8,419 bases of DNA from Candidatus Njordarchaeota archaeon (GCA_029856625.1 JAHKLG010000051.1:1-8419), one strand, 5' to 3'; positions 1 to 6,024 are shown, numbered from the stretch's first letter. Translations and numbers: made by a program. The notes: generated by a model not told the origin, from the sequence alone.

Positions 1-390
1 TAAAACGAAAGGCCACATTCCTCCAGCATGCCTCCAGAATTCGCTTATCCACTTAGGTACGTTATAATATGTCTGCGGATTCGTCACATCAAATACCACT
101 AGCGCAGCCCGCGCCCCCTTATAGTAAAGTGGTCTAACTTGATCAAAGGTAGGTTGCCCCGCTAGGTCCCATAAGAACCAATTAATTATTACTTCTCCCA
201 CTCTCTCATCATAATATCTTTGTGTTTTTATGTAAAAATCTGCTCCGATAGTCTTCTTGTACTCGTGAATAAAAGACTGACCTAGAAATCTACGTGCAAT
301 GGAGGTTTTTCCCACACCTCCATCTCCTATAAGAACAATTTTAACCTGCACCGTTTTTGGTGACACCTTCTTTTTTGCTATATCTGTCAT
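1..390 (-). CDS. Rab/Ras-like small GTPase, N-terminal 130 residues (cut by left edge)
   Basis: Seen: reading the minus strand from ATG at 390 gives 130 codons open to the window edge. A 13-residue lysine-rich leader precedes a Ras-fold start (VQVKIVLIGDGGVGKTS). The P-loop GDGGVGKT is at residues 22-29. A switch I threonine lies in TIGADF (T47), resembling the TIGxDF of Rab proteins. Switch II WDLAGQ is at 74-79, with Q79 in the position of the Ras catalytic glutamine. FDVTNPQTYYNVPKW follows (100-114). The NKxD and SAK guanine-specificity motifs and the C-terminus lie outside the window, so lipidation and full length cannot be judged. Known: such proteins are GTP-hydrolysing switches. Archaeal Rab-like members occur in TACK and Asgard lineages, mostly without an assigned role. 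SD-like GGTGG (398-402) sits 7 nt before the ATG. The gene is divergent from the TFB. Confidence 0.93.
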   Translation of the reverse strand, partial: MTDIAKKKVSPKTVQVKIVLIGDGGVGKTSIARRFLGQSFIHEYKKTIGADFYIKTQRYYDERVGEVIINWFLWDLAGQPTFDQVRPLYYKGARAALVVFDVTNPQTYYNVPKWISEFWRHAGGMWPFVL

Positions 391-445
391 TTATTAGCCA
401 CCATTACATGGTTTATCGGTGAACTATAGAAGAACAGTTTTTTTC

Positions 446-455
446 ATTTTTAAAG
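446..455 (-). promoter_or_regulatory. Putative TATA box for the small GTPase
   Basis: On the minus strand the segment reads CTTTAAAAAT, an archaeal TATA-like element about 60 nt before the ATG at 390. Start of transcription 25-27 nt downstream would leave a leader of roughly 33 nt containing the GGTGG ribosome site. Assigned by motif and position only. Confidence 0.45.
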
Positions 456-746
456 TAATCACTTATTCGATAATCCCCTTTCATGACTCCTATTGTAGTA
501 ATGGGAATGATAATATCGGGTTTTTTCGAAAAATCCTTTAAAGAGAGATCTTTTCGGCCCTTTAGGATTTGAACTATCAATACTATTAACCACTATTGAC
601 ATAACTGATTTCTGAAAAAAATTGGTACCAAGTATTATCCATCTGTACAAAAAAACGTAGCACAACCAATTTATCTGTATTATGCGTATGTTTTCCTTGT
701 ATTTTTATCGTATTTCCAGATTTAATAAAACCATGCGAAAGCTTGA

Positions 747-755
747 GTATAAAAG
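747..755 (+). promoter_or_regulatory. TATA box for the TFB gene
   Basis: GTATAAAAG lies 45 nt upstream of the ATG at 796. A start 25-27 nt downstream would fall near 778, giving a short leader of about 18 nt with only a weak AGG (785-787) as ribosome site. The match to the archaeal TATA consensus is good. Confidence 0.6.
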
Positions 756-795
756 GATGTAATATCAACGCTTAATCATTGAATAGGCGTTTTAT

Positions 796-1680
796 ATGAT
801 CTCCACCAATGATGTCTGCCTGATTAAAAATGATTTAAAGTGCCCCTACTGCGGATCTTCTAACTTGAAATTTAATGATTATGGCGCTTTGGTATGCCTT
901 AATTGTGGATCCGTGATAGAAGATGTTGAGCTTTGTACCGAGAATGAAAGGAGATTTTTTAGCACTGACGATTTTCTACAATTACAAAGAACTACATTAC
1001 CAGAAGACCCTACGTTACAAAACATCAACACCGATTTATTACGGATTTCCCATAAATCGCCTAAAAAATACCTGTCTTACGAAACAAATAGAGAAAAAAT
1101 GTTAAGAAAATTAAGAAACATCGTACGTGAATTTTCTAAGAATTTGCATTTTCCGCAATTCACAATAAAGACAGCATTGAATATATTACTTAGATACGCA
1201 CAAAAGTATAGTATAAGAGAGAGGGAATTATTACCTTTCACTGCAGCTGCGCTTTATATAGCTGCGAAGCAGACAGGTCACCCCTGCCCCCTAGAAAGAA
1301 TTCTAAAGACCGGAAATCTCAGCAAAAAGAGAATCTCCCGAGCTTATAAAAGGCTTAGAGAAAGATTAGGTATACAGATTCAACCCGTTAATCCTGAGTA
1401 TTACATCATCTCTTTCGGTAGGGAGCTAGGTCTGTCTGGGAAAGCTATAAGATTAGCTGTTAAGATATTAAAACATGCTTATAAAAGAGGATTAGCGATT
1501 GGGAAAGATCCTGCGGGACTAGCTGCTGCCTCTCTCTATGCCGCTTCTATGATCACTGGGGAATATAGGTCTCGAAAAAAGATAGCTGAAGTTGCCTTCA
1601 TAACAGAGGTTACTATCAAGAATAGGTATCAGGAGCTGAAGAAACACTTATCTGATCTTATCATCTTCAAGAAAACTTAA
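796..1680 (+). CDS. tfb: Transcription initiation factor B (TFB) paralogue with degenerate B-reader
   Basis: TFB bridges the TBP-DNA complex and RNA polymerase and helps open the promoter. Seen in 294 residues: an N-terminal zinc ribbon with C16-x2-C19 and C34-x2-C37; a linker region (about 42-100); then two cyclin-like repeats (about 104-190 and 199-285). The second repeat keeps the helix-turn-helix that reads the BRE (EVAFITEVTIKNRYQEL, 265-281), matching the TFB signature EVAxVTEVTxRNRY. The length is about normal. Odd: the B-reader, normally R-T-G-x-P followed by HDKGLST, is here RTTLPE at 65-70 followed by NINTDLLRI. The RTxxP part survives and the second part is lost. An alternative is a Brf-like factor, but the two clean cyclin repeats and compact size favour a TFB paralogue. 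The TBP gene follows 148 nt downstream on the same strand. Confidence 0.93.
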   Translation: MISTNDVCLIKNDLKCPYCGSSNLKFNDYGALVCLNCGSVIEDVELCTENERRFFSTDDFLQLQRTTLPEDPTLQNINTDLLRISHKSPKKYLSYETNREKMLRKLRNIVREFSKNLHFPQFTIKTALNILLRYAQKYSIRERELLPFTAAALYIAAKQTGHPCPLERILKTGNLSKKRISRAYKRLRERLGIQIQPVNPEYYIISFGRELGLSGKAIRLAVKILKHAYKRGLAIGKDPAGLAAASLYAASMITGEYRSRKKIAEVAFITEVTIKNRYQELKKHLSDLIIFKKT

Positions 1681-1733
1681 TGAGAAAAGGTTCGTTATTC
1701 TTTAATAGTATACAATACCTCAAAAATCGAAAT

Positions 1734-1745
1734 CATATTTAAATT
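1734..1745 (+). promoter_or_regulatory. Candidate TATA box for TBP
   Basis: CATATTTAAATT lies in the 148-nt gap after the TFB stop, which suggests TBP can be transcribed on its own. A second TATA-like stretch, CTTAAAATG (1776-1784), is closer to the start and would give a leader of about 20-40 nt. I cannot choose between them by eye. Confidence 0.35.
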
Positions 1746-1828
1746 AGACAATCATTTGTTATTGATAGTTATTATCTTAAAATGTGATACGTCGAACAAG
1801 AAATATTATTTGATTTCTAGGTCTAAAT

Positions 1829-2509
1829 TTGCTGAGGCGAGAAAAATTGTCGATTAGACCGAATAATAATGAAGAGAAATATTCATTCGAATTCAAGATA
1901 GAGAATTGTGTAGGATCAGCCAATTTGGGCATTACAATAGATCTTCAGGAATTGTATAAAAGGCTCCTAAAGCTTCAAAATGAGATGAGGGAAACCACAG
2001 GGGGCGGTGAATTTATTGATGAATGGCCTTTCCTCGTCAGACATCAACCAAGAGAATTCCCTGGTCTTATTTTGAAACTGAGGTATAAGGTGCGAGCAAG
2101 CTTACTAATTTTTAGTTCGGGGAATATTGTGATTACTGGAGCTAAGAGTAGGGAGGAAATAGAGAAGGTAGCGGAGATCGTTGTGGACTTATTAAGAAAA
2201 GCGGGATTTAATGTTGAAGAAATACCGAGAATAGAGCTACAGAACATTGTGGCAAGTGCTGATCTCAAGAAGCCCATTAATTTAGAGTTAGTAGCAATGC
2301 TCGGAGGAGAAAAAGTCGCTTATGAACCAGAAATTTTTCCTGGACTAATTTATAGGATTGATCGTCCAAAAGTTGTTCTTCTCCTCTTTAGATCTGGTAA
2401 AGTAGTATGTACTGGCGCTAAATCTCGTGAGATGATTATTGAAGCTCTTAAGATTATTGATGAGCAATTGAGAGAAATGAACGCATATGTAGAAGAATTA
2501 AGCTTTTGA
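1829..2509 (+). CDS. tbp: TATA-box binding protein with an extended first repeat
   Basis: TBP bends promoter DNA at the TATA box and recruits TFB. Seen in 226 residues: two saddle repeats. Repeat 1 starts at IENCVGSANL (24-33) and carries EFPGL (76-80) and LLIFSSG (92-98). Repeat 2 starts at LQNIVASADL (137-146) and carries EIFPGL (168-173) and LLLFRSG (184-190). All four DNA-intercalating Phe (77, 95, 170, 187) and the central Asn of each repeat (26, 139) are present, as is TGAKS in both. Odd: N26 to F77 spans 51 residues against 31 for N139 to F170, so repeat 1 carries about 20 extra residues, including TTGGGEF. There is also an N-terminal extension, no acidic tail, and a length above the usual 180-200. 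The start is TTG; an in-frame TTG at 1847 has a better ribosome site and would give 220 residues. The 3' end overlaps the convergent OB-fold gene by 12 nt. Confidence 0.95.
   Translation: MLRREKLSIRPNNNEEKYSFEFKIENCVGSANLGITIDLQELYKRLLKLQNEMRETTGGGEFIDEWPFLVRHQPREFPGLILKLRYKVRASLLIFSSGNIVITGAKSREEIEKVAEIVVDLLRKAGFNVEEIPRIELQNIVASADLKKPINLELVAMLGGEKVAYEPEIFPGLIYRIDRPKVVLLLFRSGKVVCTGAKSREMIIEALKIIDEQLREMNAYVEELSF
1834..1840 (+). promoter_or_regulatory. Shine-Dalgarno motif favouring the TBP start at 1847
   Basis: GAGGCGA differs by one base from GAGGTGA and is separated by 6 nt from TTG at 1847. The upstream TTG at 1829 has only AGGT (1819-1822). On this basis 1847 may be the true start, removing six residues. 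Confidence 0.4.
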
Positions 2510-2869
2510 AAGCAGTCTTCTCTTTAAATAGTACTCTACACCGTCTTTACCTATAACTCGTATCCATCTAGCGACTAAATATTTTTTCTCACCCCACCAT
2601 CTGGCGATACCATAGGCAATAATGAATTCTTCTCTCTTTATCTCTTCAGTGTCAACCATGTATAAAACCTCATTATATGCTACGATCTCACATATTATTT
2701 CGGGGTTCTCTATATCTTCAACAATAATAATAATTCCTCCTTCAGTTTCTTTAACCTCTCTCACTCGCCCTATCAATTTAAGATACTTTAAGTATACTTT
2801 CTTGGGATCTATATGCATGAACTCTCCTGGCGTTAAAAGAGGAGAACCACTCATCAGTAAAAGCCTCAT
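2498..2869 (-). CDS. Small OB-fold-like protein of unknown function
   Basis: I do not recognise a named family. The 123-residue product has the strand pattern of a single OB-fold. LKLIGRVREVKE begins the barrel (about 31-42). GGIIIIVEDIENPEIICEIV follows (44-63), then a charged helix-like section, and REEFIIAYGIARWW then KKYLVARWIRVI form the last strands. This recalls RPA-type and helicase-type nucleic-acid-binding OB modules, where the pattern GRV...xDx...GxxrxxxG...L.axxI is common, so single-stranded DNA or RNA binding is an inference. Start choice is unsure: ATG at 2869 has no proper SD, while the in-frame ATG at 2818 has AGGAG (2824-2828) 5 nt upstream and would give 106 residues. The gene lies 61 nt after the phosphorylase on the same strand and may be co-transcribed with it. 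Its stop lies inside the TBP coding end. Confidence 0.72.
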   Translation of the reverse strand: MRLLLMSGSPLLTPGEFMHIDPKKVYLKYLKLIGRVREVKETEGGIIIIVEDIENPEIICEIVAYNEVLYMVDTEEIKREEFIIAYGIARWWGEKKYLVARWIRVIGKDGVEYYLKRRLLSKA

Positions 2870-2930
2870 CTCACTTATAACTAATAATTTTTTGATTGAA
2901 AGTAATAAAAGAAGTCAGATAATCTATATG

Positions 2931-3695
2931 TTACAGCAACTCGATCGTTTTCTTGATGAGCTCTATAACTTTAGGCCTAACTCTATCAAATAACTTGAGA
3001 ACTTCTTCGTGCGAAACTCTATCTTGTAAACCTGCAGCATAATTTGTTACTATACATATTGTTGCATAGCATATTTCCAATTCTTTAAAAAGAAAAACCT
3101 CGGGAACCCCTGTCATGCCAACTAAGTCACCACCAATCATTGCGAAAAACCGTATTTCTGCAGGGGTTTCAAACCGTGGTCCTTCTGTGCATACATAAGT
3201 CCCACCATCGTGTACTTTGATTCCAATCTGCTCCGCTGCTTTAAGTATTTTCTTTCTAAGATTGTTGCAATAAGGCTCCGTAACATCTGTATGCACCACC
3301 CCACATTTTTTCCTCCCATCTGGAAATACTATTTCAAAATCGCCATCAAAGAACGTGTAAACACGAGACTTCGTGAAATCAATCACTTGGTCAGGAATAA
3401 CAAGAGAACCCGGTGGAATATCTTTTCTTAAAGATCCAACCGCATTCGTTGCGATCACGTATCTAGCGCCAAGTTTAAAAAACACAAATGCGTTCGCTCT
3501 ATAATTTACCCTGTGTGGTGGTAACTTATGCCCTTTTCCATGTCTTGATACAAAAGCTATTTTCTTTTCTTTAAGGGTTCCTAGTATAACATTAACCGTG
3601 CCAAACGGTGTTTCGATGGCCTTTTCTTCTTTATTCTCCAATTCAAAGAATTCATAAAATCCAGAACCACCGATAATTCCAGCATCAACTCTCAT
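2931..3695 (-). CDS. mtnP: Methylthioadenosine/methylthioinosine phosphorylase family (MTAP/PNP)
   Basis: The enzyme cleaves a purine nucleoside with phosphate to free base and (methylthio)ribose-1-phosphate in the cytoplasm, serving methionine and purine salvage. Seen in 254 residues, the family's normal length: GGSGFYEF (9-16), the phosphate-site RHGKGHKLPPHRVNYRAN (51-68), NAVGSL (84-89), TEGPRFETPAEIR (170-182), and GDLVGMTGVPE with the ribose-contacting Met (189-199, M194). NYAAG follows at 218-222. Odd: human MTAP uses Asp220 and Asp222 at the adenine site. Here the corresponding residues appear to be N218 and A220, the pattern reported for methylthioinosine phosphorylase and resembling 6-oxopurine PNPs. 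The true substrate may therefore be methylthioinosine, inosine or guanosine rather than methylthioadenosine. The ATG at 3695 has GAGG about 10 nt upstream. The gene is divergent from the ribosomal operon. Confidence 0.94.
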   Translation of the reverse strand: MRVDAGIIGGSGFYEFFELENKEEKAIETPFGTVNVILGTLKEKKIAFVSRHGKGHKLPPHRVNYRANAFVFFKLGARYVIATNAVGSLRKDIPPGSLVIPDQVIDFTKSRVYTFFDGDFEIVFPDGRKKCGVVHTDVTEPYCNNLRKKILKAAEQIGIKVHDGGTYVCTEGPRFETPAEIRFFAMIGGDLVGMTGVPEVFLFKELEICYATICIVTNYAAGLQDRVSHEEVLKLFDRVRPKVIELIKKTIELL

Positions 3696-3747
3696 GTCAT
3701 TAAAACCTCAAATGATTCTTCTAAACCAAAATAAATAGTGATAAAAA

Positions 3748-3755
3748 CTTTTAAG
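3748..3755 (-). promoter_or_regulatory. Putative TATA box for the phosphorylase gene
   Basis: On the minus strand this reads CTTAAAAG. Transcription starting about 26 nt downstream would give a leader of about 30 nt before the ATG at 3695. It lies in the 123-nt divergent gap shared with the uS13 promoter. Confidence 0.45.
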
Positions 3756-3771
3756 TGATAACCAAGCAATT

Positions 3772-3780
3772 GATTAAAAG
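3772..3780 (+). promoter_or_regulatory. Putative TATA box for the ribosomal operon
   Basis: GATTAAAAG lies 39 nt before the uS13 start. A start near 3803 would leave a leader of about 16 nt that just contains the GGTGA ribosome site at 3808-3812. CTTTTAAG (3748-3755) further upstream is an alternative. Confidence 0.45.
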
Positions 3781-3818
3781 CATTAACACATAATATCTGT
3801 GCTGAATGGTGACATAAA

Positions 3819-4322
3819 GTGGGCAAAAGAGCCAAGCTTGAAATCCCATCAGAAATACTGAATAAATTCACTAAACCAAGTGAATATAGGCATCTACTGA
3901 GGTTAGTTCATATAGATGTTAGGGGGGATATTCCACTCTACTATGCTTTAACACAAGTAAAAGGGATAGGACCAACACTAGCCAATGCTATTATAAGAGT
4001 CTTAAATCTAGATCCCAATATGCCAGTAGGGTTCTTAACCGATGAGCAAATTAAGATAATAGAGAACGTCGCAAGAGATCCTACAAAATACGGCATCCCT
4101 GGATGGCTCCTTAATAGACCACGTGACCCCCAGACAGGAAAAAATCTTCATTATATTGGCCCAGATCTAGTGTTAAGAATTAGGCAGGATATTGAACTAA
4201 TGAAACAAATTAAATGCTGGAAAGGCATTCGCCACGCACTCGGTCTTAAAGTCAGGGGTCAAAGAACCAGAACTACTGGAAGAAAAGGCCTAACTGTAGG
4301 TGTAACTAAGAAGAAATCTTAA
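3819..4322 (+). CDS. rps13: Small-subunit ribosomal protein uS13
   Basis: uS13 sits in the head of the small subunit and contacts the large subunit and P-site tRNA. Seen in 167 residues: an archaeal-type N-terminal segment, the helix-two-turn-helix start ALTQVKGIGPTLANAI (43-58), and the basic C-terminal section IKCWKGIRHALGLKVRGQRT (131-150), followed by RTTGRKG and a Lys-rich tail for rRNA binding. The length fits archaeal uS13. The start is GTG, supported by GGTGA (3808-3812) with a 6-nt spacer; a preceding ATG at 3806 opens only a three-codon frame. It is first in the uS13-uS4-uS11-eS1 cluster, with uS4 beginning 11 nt after its stop. Confidence 0.98.
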   Translation: MGKRAKLEIPSEILNKFTKPSEYRHLLRLVHIDVRGDIPLYYALTQVKGIGPTLANAIIRVLNLDPNMPVGFLTDEQIKIIENVARDPTKYGIPGWLLNRPRDPQTGKNLHYIGPDLVLRIRQDIELMKQIKCWKGIRHALGLKVRGQRTRTTGRKGLTVGVTKKKS

Positions 4323-4323
4323 A

Positions 4324-4329
4324 GGTGAT
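4324..4329 (+). promoter_or_regulatory. Shine-Dalgarno site fixing the uS4 start
   Basis: GGTGAT is separated by 4 nt from ATG at 4334. An in-frame GTG at 4325 overlaps this motif and cannot be the start if the site is used, so the longer reading should be trimmed. Confidence 0.75.
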
Positions 4330-4333
4330 ACTT

Positions 4334-4873
4334 ATGGGCGATCCTAAAAGACAAAGAAAGAAGTATGAAACACCTACTCATCCATGGCAGAAAGACCGTT
4401 TAATTGAAGAATTGCGACTTGTGGGGCAGTATGGATTAAGAAATAAACGAGAATTATGGAGATTTAAAACCATGTTGTCAGAAATAAGGGCAAGAGCACG
4501 ACAACTTTTAGCAGTTTCTCCTGAAGAAAGACAGGCGCAGGAAAAGGCGCTTATCAGGAGATTATACGAAATGGGTATTCTAGATGAAAATGCAACATTA
4601 GATGACGTCCTAAGCCTCACTGTTGAGGATCTTCTCAAACGCCGTTTACAAACAGTTGTTTATGAACTAGGCATTGCAAGAACAATTCATCAAGCTAGGC
4701 AAATGATTGTTCATAGGCACATAACGGTTAATGGTAGAGTAGTTACCTCCCCGAGCTATATAGTTAAGAGAAGTGACGTAGTAGCGCTTCATCCAAGATC
4801 ACCATTTAATAAGATTTTAAAAGAAACTCAGGCAACTCTAGCATCTCCAGAGGCATCTAAAGGAGAAGAGTAA
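4334..4873 (+). CDS. rps4: Small-subunit ribosomal protein uS4
   Basis: uS4 is a primary 16S rRNA binder that nucleates small-subunit body assembly. Seen in 179 residues: a basic N-terminus (MGDPKRQRKKYETPTHPWQK, 1-20) typical of archaeal/eukaryotic uS4, helical RNA-contact regions, then an S4 RNA-binding domain (about 104-160). That domain contains LGIARTIHQARQMIVHRHI (112-130), then VNGRVVTSPSYIV. A short acidic tail ends the protein. The start at 4334 is chosen for the GGTGAT site just upstream. It lies between uS13 (11-nt gap) and uS11 (66-nt gap), as in the conserved archaeal order. Confidence 0.98.
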   Translation: MGDPKRQRKKYETPTHPWQKDRLIEELRLVGQYGLRNKRELWRFKTMLSEIRARARQLLAVSPEERQAQEKALIRRLYEMGILDENATLDDVLSLTVEDLLKRRLQTVVYELGIARTIHQARQMIVHRHITVNGRVVTSPSYIVKRSDVVALHPRSPFNKILKETQATLASPEASKGEE

Positions 4874-4907
4874 AAATGAATTATTATCCACCAAATTTGT
4901 GACTAAT

Positions 4908-4916
4908 CTATAAATA
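4908..4916 (+). promoter_or_regulatory. Possible internal TATA box ahead of uS11
   Basis: CTATAAATA stands in the 66-nt gap between uS4 and uS11. Transcription about 26 nt downstream would begin within a base or two of the uS11 ATG at 4940, yielding a leaderless mRNA. It could also be chance in AT-rich DNA, since an SD-like GTGAT is present at 4931-4935. Confidence 0.3.
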
Positions 4917-4939
4917 ATGAAACAACGGAAGTGATTATA

Positions 4940-5347
4940 ATGCCCGCGGAGAAAGAAGACCCTCTAAAAATTGGTATCGTTCACATCTATGCTAGCAAAA
5001 ATAATACTATTGTTCACATAACTGATGCTACTGGGGCGGAAACAATTTCTAGAAAAAGTGGGGGTATGTTCACGGATGCTGACAGGAATAAACCTACTCC
5101 TTGGGTGGCTATGCTTGTAGCCAAGGCAGCAGCTGAAGAAGCTCGTGCTGCTGGAATTACACGCGTGATAGTACGTGTACGTGGTATTGGCGGGAATAGA
5201 TCTCCTCAGCCAAATAACCGGGCAGCTAGTGCAGCTATTAAGGCTCTAGTCAGAGCTGGCCTCAAAATTATATCGATCGAAGATGTCACGCCTATACCAC
5301 ATGATAGTATTAGGAAACCTGGAGGCAGAAGGGGTAGAAGAGTCTAG
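4940..5347 (+). CDS. rps11: Small-subunit ribosomal protein uS11
   Basis: uS11 lies on the platform of the small subunit near the E-site and mRNA exit. Seen in 135 residues: GIVHIYASKNNTIVHITDATG (12-32), RKSGGMFTDADRNKPTPWVA (38-57), AAEEARAAGI (64-73), and RVRGIGGNRSPQPNNRAASA (79-98) at the RNA-binding core. The invariant C-terminal EDVTPIPHDSIRKPGGRRGRRV follows (114-135). Length and motifs are standard for archaea. The start is the ATG at 4940 with SD-like GTGAT at 4931-4935; an in-frame GTG at 4931 overlaps that motif and is rejected. eS1 begins 12 nt downstream. In many archaea the next gene here is rpoD, which is absent. Confidence 0.98.
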   Translation: MPAEKEDPLKIGIVHIYASKNNTIVHITDATGAETISRKSGGMFTDADRNKPTPWVAMLVAKAAAEEARAAGITRVIVRVRGIGGNRSPQPNNRAASAAIKALVRAGLKIISIEDVTPIPHDSIRKPGGRRGRRV

Positions 5348-5359
5348 CGGTGATAATTT

Positions 5360-6022
5360 ATGAGTAGTAGAGGACGCTTGAGAAGAAAGAGAAAATTCTG
5401 GATAACTGCTTATGCCCCAGAGCTTTTAGGAGGCGTTAATAGACCACTAGCGAAAATTCTATGCAGTGAGCCAGAAGATTTGATTAATCGCATAGTATTA
5501 GTTAAGGGAGTAGAGTTCACAAGAGATTTTGAGGATAGAGGTATGAATCTATACTTCAGGATAGTAAGAGTAACGCCTAGTGGAGCCTTTACTACACTTA
5601 TCGGTCATGACTATGTTCGTGAAGTAATCTCATCAAAAGTTCGGAGAAGAATGTCCCGTGTTGAGGTTATAACTCGCGTGTATACAAAGGATGGACATAG
5701 AGTGAAGGTAAGTGTTCTAGCAATGACTACTCATCGCTGCAGAGAAATTCATAAGAGACTTATAAGAAAAATCTTCGAGGAATTCTTAGCCAATAAAGCA
5801 AAGGAGCATACATATGAAGAATTCATATATCATCTAGCTATTGCTAAGACTTGGCATGCTGAGATGATAAGACTTGCTCACAAAGTATATCCATTACGGG
5901 AATTCTTAATCTATAAGAGCAGAGCGGAAACGGCCATCGTACCTGCTGATGAAATAGAAAAAGCGGTAGAACAAAAAGAGGAAATAGGAAAAAGAGCAGA
6001 GACATTCGCCCTAAGAAAATAG
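5360..6022 (+). CDS. rps3ae: Small-subunit ribosomal protein eS1 (S3Ae)
   Basis: eS1 is the archaeal/eukaryotic platform protein near the mRNA exit and is not orthologous to bacterial S1. Seen in 220 residues: a basic N-terminus (RGRLRRKRKFW) and the family signature ITAYAPELLGG (15-25). A beta-rich core contains MNLYFRIVRVTPSGAFTTLIGHDY and VRRRMSRVEVITRVYTKDG, followed by a helical half (HRCREIHKRLIRKIFEEFL). A charged, Glu/Lys-rich tail ends the protein. The length is normal. GGTGAT (5349-5354) precedes the ATG by 5 nt. The gene follows uS11 so closely (12 nt) that co-transcription is nearly certain. The 3' end converges on Alba with only 2 nt between stop codons. Confidence 0.97.
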   Translation: MSSRGRLRRKRKFWITAYAPELLGGVNRPLAKILCSEPEDLINRIVLVKGVEFTRDFEDRGMNLYFRIVRVTPSGAFTTLIGHDYVREVISSKVRRRMSRVEVITRVYTKDGHRVKVSVLAMTTHRCREIHKRLIRKIFEEFLANKAKEHTYEEFIYHLAIAKTWHAEMIRLAHKVYPLREFLIYKSRAETAIVPADEIEKAVEQKEEIGKRAETFALRK

Positions 6023-6024
6023 TC

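Larger units (their letters stand above)
391..795. other. 405-nt divergent non-coding region between GTPase and TFB genes
   Basis: I find no convincing gene here. Two minus-strand frames (459-665 and 586-768) are open, but both lack a ribosome site, have low-complexity composition and resemble no family I recognise. The region holds the two outward promoters. It also has a near-perfect 18-nt inverted repeat at 519-536 (GGTTTTTTCGAAAAATCC, one central-arm mismatch), which could be an operator or chance in AT-rich DNA. A stretch resembling a tRNA T-arm on the minus strand near 567-580 has no matching acceptor stem. Confidence 0.5.

Noticed and set aside
540..600. tRNA-like T-arm on the minus strand (AGTTCAAATCC followed by an acceptor-like stretch)
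   Set aside because: The flanks of the loop do not pair, no complementary 5' acceptor stem lies 60-80 nt upstream, and no anticodon arm could be drawn.
459..768. Two small minus-strand open frames (68 and 60 residues)
   Set aside because: No ribosome site, no recognisable domain, and composition typical of chance frames in AT-rich spacer.
2622..2993. 123-residue plus-strand frame opposite the OB-fold gene
   Set aside because: It mirrors the antisense strand of two well-supported minus genes, is Ser/Ile-rich and has no ribosome site.
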